Shown piece after piece: positions 60,815-64,000 of a stretch of 64,000 nt of DNA (position 1 is the stretch's first letter; each line of letters starts with the position of its first letter). The translations under genes were made by a program, and so were the position numbers. The stretch comes from Acrocarpospora pleiomorpha (GTDB taxonomy: Bacteria; Actinomycetota; Actinomycetes; Streptosporangiales; Streptosporangiaceae), in assembly GCF_009687885.1 (NCBI RefSeq), contig NZ_BLAF01000016.1:103093-167092 (forward strand), in the 5' to 3' direction. The notes beneath the pieces are model-generated. The model saw nothing but the letters and a program-made list of their open reading frames with translations. It was not told where the DNA came from and did not search any database.

Positions 60815-61486
60815 TCAATGGCGTTCGATTCTCTCGATCAGGTACGCCGCCAAGGTTGCCGCCTGGGCGCGGATCTCCGGAATCGCGGTGGTCTCGTACA
60901 GTTTTCCGCGAAGCGTCGGTCCGAGCGTGACGATCCGCTCGTCCGGACGCCCGGCGGCGTCGAGCACCCGTCCGCGTCCGTCGGCGTCCAGGCCGAGGCC
61001 CAGCGGGCCGGGGCGGGCCAGGCCGTCGGCCAGGAGGCGGGAGAGCAGTCCCTCGCCGGGAACGGTGAAGGCCGGGCCTGTGGCGTTGACCAGCCAGGCG
61101 ACTCGGAGATCGTGAGAGCTGCCGGCTGTGCTGACGCTGAGGGTTAGCCCCGCTGAGTCAGGCGTCGCCCCGTCTACGTGACCGCGGAGCACACGGAGTC
61201 GCCCGGCGGCGGCTCCGGCCGGGTTCAGCCCTTGCGACCGCGTCCACTTCACAAAGTGGTGGGGATCATGTTCTAACGCGCTCATTCTCTCCGCGCGGGT
61301 GTTCAGGAGGTGGTGCGGGTCGGGGGTGGAGTACGCCTGCCCGAGCCCATGCCGCCCATCCCGGTCGATCAGCACCACGTGCAGAGGGACGCCTCGCGCC
61401 CGCGCGCAGTGCAGCAAGTGCACGGCGGCCAGCGTGCCGCTGGCGCCGCCGCCCACGACCACGATGACATGACTGCGCGACACCAC
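60815..61486 (-). pseudogene. FAD/NAD(P)-binding protein with large internal deletion
   Basis: The 223-residue frame has the N-terminal VIVVVGGGASGTLAAVHLL and GLGQAYSTPDPHHLLNTRAE of a roughly 450-residue flavoprotein family (COG4529-like). It then jumps after FVKWTRSQG to the C-terminal part VAWLVNATGPAF and RGKLYETTAIPEIRAQAATL. About half of the protein is missing, but the frame stays open. It may be an inactive remnant; expression is possible. Confidence 0.65.
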
Positions 61487-61568
61487 TTCAGATTAAGCGA
61501 GTTTACCTACTGGTTGTATGGGTATTTGATGAAGCACCGGCAAACGTTCCCATGCACCGCCGTACGAG

Positions 61569-62030
61569 CTAGACCCGTTGGCCGCGGGTCCACAGCATGT
61601 CGTCGGAGCAGATGCGGATCTCGGTGATGCCGCTGATCTGCCGGCCGCCGCACCGGTCGCCGGGCACCGCCAGGTGCGGCCCCCGCTCGCCCAGGACGGC
61701 ACCGTCCATCGTGGTGCCGAGCACGGCCTCCACCCCCGCGAACTCCGGATCTATCTCACCCCACGACAACACGGCGTGGTGCCCGTCCCGGCCCAGGACC
61801 GAGACCAGGAACCGAAGCCGGTCCTTACGCTCCGCCGGATCGAAATCGGGCTCGGCCGCCTGGAGCACCTCCACCAGCAGCGGCCCCGTGAACCGATGCC
61901 GGCGTATCCCCGAGGTACGGCACACGAACGAGACTTCCACGTCATGCTGCGGCAGCGACCGAAGATCAGCGACGCTGATCGAACCACGCATCCGCACGTC
62001 CCCGTCCAGAAGCACTGCCCCAGCCAGCAT
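61569..62030 (-). CDS. Small molybdopterin-oxidoreductase-fold protein
   Basis: From Met 62030 the 153-residue protein has the sulfite-oxidase-like beta pattern: VSFVCRTSGIRRHRFTGPLL (Cys region) and ITEIRICSDD. Stand-alone proteins of this length occur in actinobacteria, but their cofactor status is unclear. There is no partner gene, and it lies next to the decayed flavoprotein. Function unknown. Confidence 0.65.
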   Translation of the reverse strand: MLAGAVLLDGDVRMRGSISVADLRSLPQHDVEVSFVCRTSGIRRHRFTGPLLVEVLQAAEPDFDPAERKDRLRFLVSVLGRDGHHAVLSWGEIDPEFAGVEAVLGTTMDGAVLGERGPHLAVPGDRCGGRQISGITEIRICSDDMLWTRGQRV

Positions 62031-62230
62031 TGGCGGCCTCCTCATCGACCGCAAAGGAGAATGCCCGCCTTGCCAGCTCTTTACTCGCAATAACCAATGA
62101 AAGACTAAAATAAGCTAGCAAATGCCAGCGCCGAACAGCCATAACCCTCGCATTCCGTAAAGGGTGCGCCTCTCCCGCGAAGCCGCGCCCACGAGCCCGC
62201 CGGTGCGTGCAGATCCCCTCGCAAGGGCGA

Positions 62231-62749
62231 TCACCGGCTGACGGACTCCATCAGGCGCAGGGCCGCGACAGCGGTCTCATAGCGCCACGAGGCGACGGCC
62301 TGCTCCAGGCCATGGGCGGTGTCGCAGCGTTGTCGCAGGGCGGCGACGATGGGCCGGATCCGGTCCGCCTGCGCGTCGACCAGCGGCTGCGGGTCGCCGC
62401 CGGTGCGGTCGATCAGCGCGAGCTTGAGGAGGAACTCGGTGCGGACGTCGCGGATGTGGTCGACCGGGCGGACGAGCCAGTCGGCGGCGGCGGACCGGCC
62501 GGCGGCCGTCACGCTCAGCACACGGCGCTGTGGCCCGGCGTGTCCCGGCTCGGTGCCGACCGGTTCGGCGAGGCCGAGGTCCGTGAGCCGGTCGAGGGCC
62601 CGGTAGACCAGGGGCCGCGGCACCTGCCAGATCGTCCCGATGGGACCGGAGGCGGTGGTGAGCCGGGCGAGGGCGAAGCCGTGGGCGGGGCCTTCGGCGA
62701 GGAGCGCGAGCACGACCCACTCGGTGAGTGAGAGGGCGGGTGAGTCCAC
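62231..62749 (-). CDS. PadR-family transcriptional regulator
   Basis: The 172-residue protein has the PadR winged helix LSLTEWVVLALLAEGPAHGF and RPLVYRALDRLTDLGLAEPV with VLSVTAAGRSAAADWL, and a C-terminal helical dimer part. An inverted repeat lies just upstream at 62782-62798. Its target gene is not obvious; the divergent small gene at 62847 is a candidate besides itself. Confidence 0.9.
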   Translation of the reverse strand: MDSPALSLTEWVVLALLAEGPAHGFALARLTTASGPIGTIWQVPRPLVYRALDRLTDLGLAEPVGTEPGHAGPQRRVLSVTAAGRSAAADWLVRPVDHIRDVRTEFLLKLALIDRTGGDPQPLVDAQADRIRPIVAALRQRCDTAHGLEQAVASWRYETAVAALRLMESVSR

Positions 62750-62781
62750 GACCCAAGAGTAGGGTGCCGCGGAGCGACTAG

Positions 62782-62798
62782 TAGTCTCATCATGACTA
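62782..62798. promoter_or_regulatory. Inverted repeat upstream of the PadR gene
   Basis: TAGTC-N7-GACTA, inside a longer patch with two ACTAG words, lies 33 bp upstream of the PadR start and 49 bp before the divergent gene. It is a plausible PadR operator. Confidence 0.5.
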
Positions 62799-62846
62799 GC
62801 GGCTCGGAGGACGCTGGATCATGGTTCCTGGGAGGCATCCATCCTG

Positions 62847-63083
62847 ATGACGCCTCGTCCGAACGCGATCTGCATCGGCGGGCCCTGCCATGGCCTGCTC
62901 GTCCGCATCGACCAGGATGTCGGCGTTCTCCGTATCGACCATGAGACGCTGCCGGACGCCCGATATCGGGTGACCGCCGACCGGGTTCACCACCCGTCCT
63001 CGTCGCAGCCGTTCGTCGTCCTGTCCTGGGCCGATGATCCCGCCGACGACGTCACCGATCAGCATGATCGACAGCCCGGTTGA
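62847..63083 (+). CDS. Small hypothetical protein
   Basis: The 78-residue frame with ATG preceded by GGGAGG starts MTPRPNAICIGGPCHGLLVR and ends VTDQHDRQPG. The GGPCHGLLVRIDQD pattern is seen in small actinobacterial and phage-like hypothetical proteins. No function is known to me. It is divergent to the PadR gene and may be its target. Confidence 0.6.
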   Translation: MTPRPNAICIGGPCHGLLVRIDQDVGVLRIDHETLPDARYRVTADRVHHPSSSQPFVVLSWADDPADDVTDQHDRQPG

Positions 63084-63140
63084 CGACGCAACACATCAGG
63101 CCGCGGCCCGGCCAAGAAGCGCCAACTCCTCCCGAGCGGA

Positions 63141-64000
63141 TCACCGCCTCTTGGCCGCGGCGACGACGTAGTTGTCCCCAGTCGATGTGACGAGGAATGT
63201 CCATACTTCCGGGCCGGCGGTAAGCGTGCATTTCACGGCCGGGTACGTCCGGGGAACGCCGGGCGCGCAGTTCGCCGTGGCGGCGGCCAAGGCGGGCAGG
63301 CTGTTCGGTGCTTGCCGGAGGTATTCCCAGACGTCGTAGGCGTAGGTGGTCGAATCGGGGGCGGGGGCCAGCCCGCCGAGGAACGCGGAACCTTGGAGTA
63401 GATCGTCGTCAAGCGCCGCGTCCAGCAGCATTTCGACCGCGCGCGCTGCCTCTGCCGGGTTGTGCTGACTTTGCGCGGAGTCGGGAGCCGACGCGCTGGG
63501 AAGCGTCATTTCGGGGACGCGGTCGGCCGCGCAGTCGTCTCCCGCGAATGACGGGAGGGCGTCGGCGACTCCCCCGGTATAGGCGATCAGCCGGAATGTC
63601 TGGCTGTAGGTGTCGAAGGAGTAGACGAAGGACGCGGTTCGGTAGCCGTACCCGCCTTCGGGGTGGATGAGCGTCGTGAGCAGCAACCGACGACCGCCGT
63701 TGGAAACACAGCTGGTGTCGCGCAGCATACTGTTGCGCGGGATGACGAAGTCCCTGCCGGTGTTGTGCCCGTTTCCGTAGCGCGCGGCGCGCACGTTTCC
63801 GTCCTGGGTGGGCCCGATCAGCACGGCCCAGTCCGCGGTGCCGACGAAGATCTGCTCACTCGTCGAGCCACCCAGCTGCCAGGGCACCACGGTGGACGGG
63901 GAGGCCAATCGTGTGGCGGATCGATCCCAGACCCGGATGTGGCCGTCGGCGAGGTACGCGGTGGCGCCGAGCGCGTTGCCGGTGCTCCACAGCACCAGGC
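63141..64000 (-). CDS. Hypothetical protein, 5' end outside window
   Basis: The frame is open to the right edge; the visible C-terminal part (about 286 residues) has a beta-propeller-like look (VWDRSATRLASPSTV, DWAVLIGPTQDGNVRAARYG) then a disordered stretch and a C-terminal VWTFLVTSTGDNYVVAAAKRR. It is probably a secreted or membrane-anchored protein with its signal beyond 64000. No family is recognised. Confidence 0.6.
   Translation of the reverse strand, partial: LVLWSTGNALGATAYLADGHIRVWDRSATRLASPSTVVPWQLGGSTSEQIFVGTADWAVLIGPTQDGNVRAARYGNGHNTGRDFVIPRNSMLRDTSCVSNGGRRLLLTTLIHPEGGYGYRTASFVYSFDTYSQTFRLIAYTGGVADALPSFAGDDCAADRVPEMTLPSASAPDSAQSQHNPAEAARAVEMLLDAALDDDLLQGSAFLGGLAPAPDSTTYAYDVWEYLRQAPNSLPALAAATANCAPGVPRTYPAVKCTLTAGPEVWTFLVTSTGDNYVVAAAKRR

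Overview
The window is high-GC DNA from a soil-type actinomycete. Supporting signs are very GC-rich third codon positions, many 4-base ATGA/GTGA gene overlaps, F420-type (LLM-class) oxidoreductases, ECF and SigE-type sigma factors, Lsr2-like sequence and the actinobacterial forms of the copper (ycn) and zinc-free ribosomal protein genes. I infer a Streptosporangiaceae-like genus; nothing here proves the genus.

Layout. (1) 1-11.5 kb, all on the minus strand: a candidate RiPP locus. It has a 31-residue His/Ser-rich precursor, an attenuator hairpin, a fused leader-binding/E1-like/YcaO cyclodehydratase, a glycosyltransferase-like protein, a family-5 (oligopeptide/nickel type) ABC importer, a ribbon-helix-helix regulator, a VOC protein and an ABC exporter cut by the window edge. 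A NarL-type regulator with a non-phosphorylatable receiver lies just upstream. I regard this as the most likely undescribed system in the window. (2) 11.5-21 kb: metal homeostasis. It holds an ECF sigma factor and a divergent zf-HC2 membrane protein, a zinc-free ribosomal protein operon (L33, L31, L28, S14, L32) damaged by a 198-bp microinversion, a degenerate COG0523 protein sharing a Zur-like box with that operon, then a copper operon (YibE/F, two YcnI-like proteins, CopC-CopD). Two near-identical 29-nt direct repeats flank the zinc block. (3) 21-27.4 kb: a scarred accessory region with truncated genes, a VapBC-like pair, a tRNA-Lys 3' remnant that looks like an attachment site, an emfourin-like secreted protein, the PrfH-RtcB ribosome rescue/repair pair and a possible integrase remnant. 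(4) 27.4-30 kb: a DinB-family protein and a SigE-type sigma factor with its membrane partner.

(5) 30-42.5 kb, minus strand: a catabolic locus with a sugar-type ABC importer, DapA-like lyase/aldolase, FadR-type regulator, LLM oxidoreductase, HyuA/HyuB, amidohydrolase and SMP-30 lactonase. A strong inverted repeat sits at the promoter. (6) 41.5-60.8 kb: a second catabolic regulon under a LacI-type regulator. It has a Liv-type importer (with a LivM-LivG fusion), CoA ligases, SDR, thiolase plus DUF35 protein, metallo-beta-lactamase-fold hydrolase, P450 with [3Fe-4S] ferredoxin and ferredoxin reductase, an E1 alpha-beta fusion and an alpha/beta hydrolase. An 18-nt sequence occurs identically upstream of the liv and thiolase operons, and a close variant lies upstream of the ligase/P450 operon, so one regulator probably controls all of them. 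The likely logic is uptake, P450 oxidation, CoA activation, dehydrogenation and C-C cleavage of an unknown organic acid or terpenoid-like substrate.

(7) 60.8-64 kb: decayed or small genes (an FAD protein with a large internal deletion, a small molybdopterin-fold protein), a PadR regulator and a partial hypothetical gene. Gene decay recurs through the window: rpmB/rpsN, the ERCC4-Lsr2 remnant, a ferredoxin missing its cluster-binding middle, and the FAD protein.
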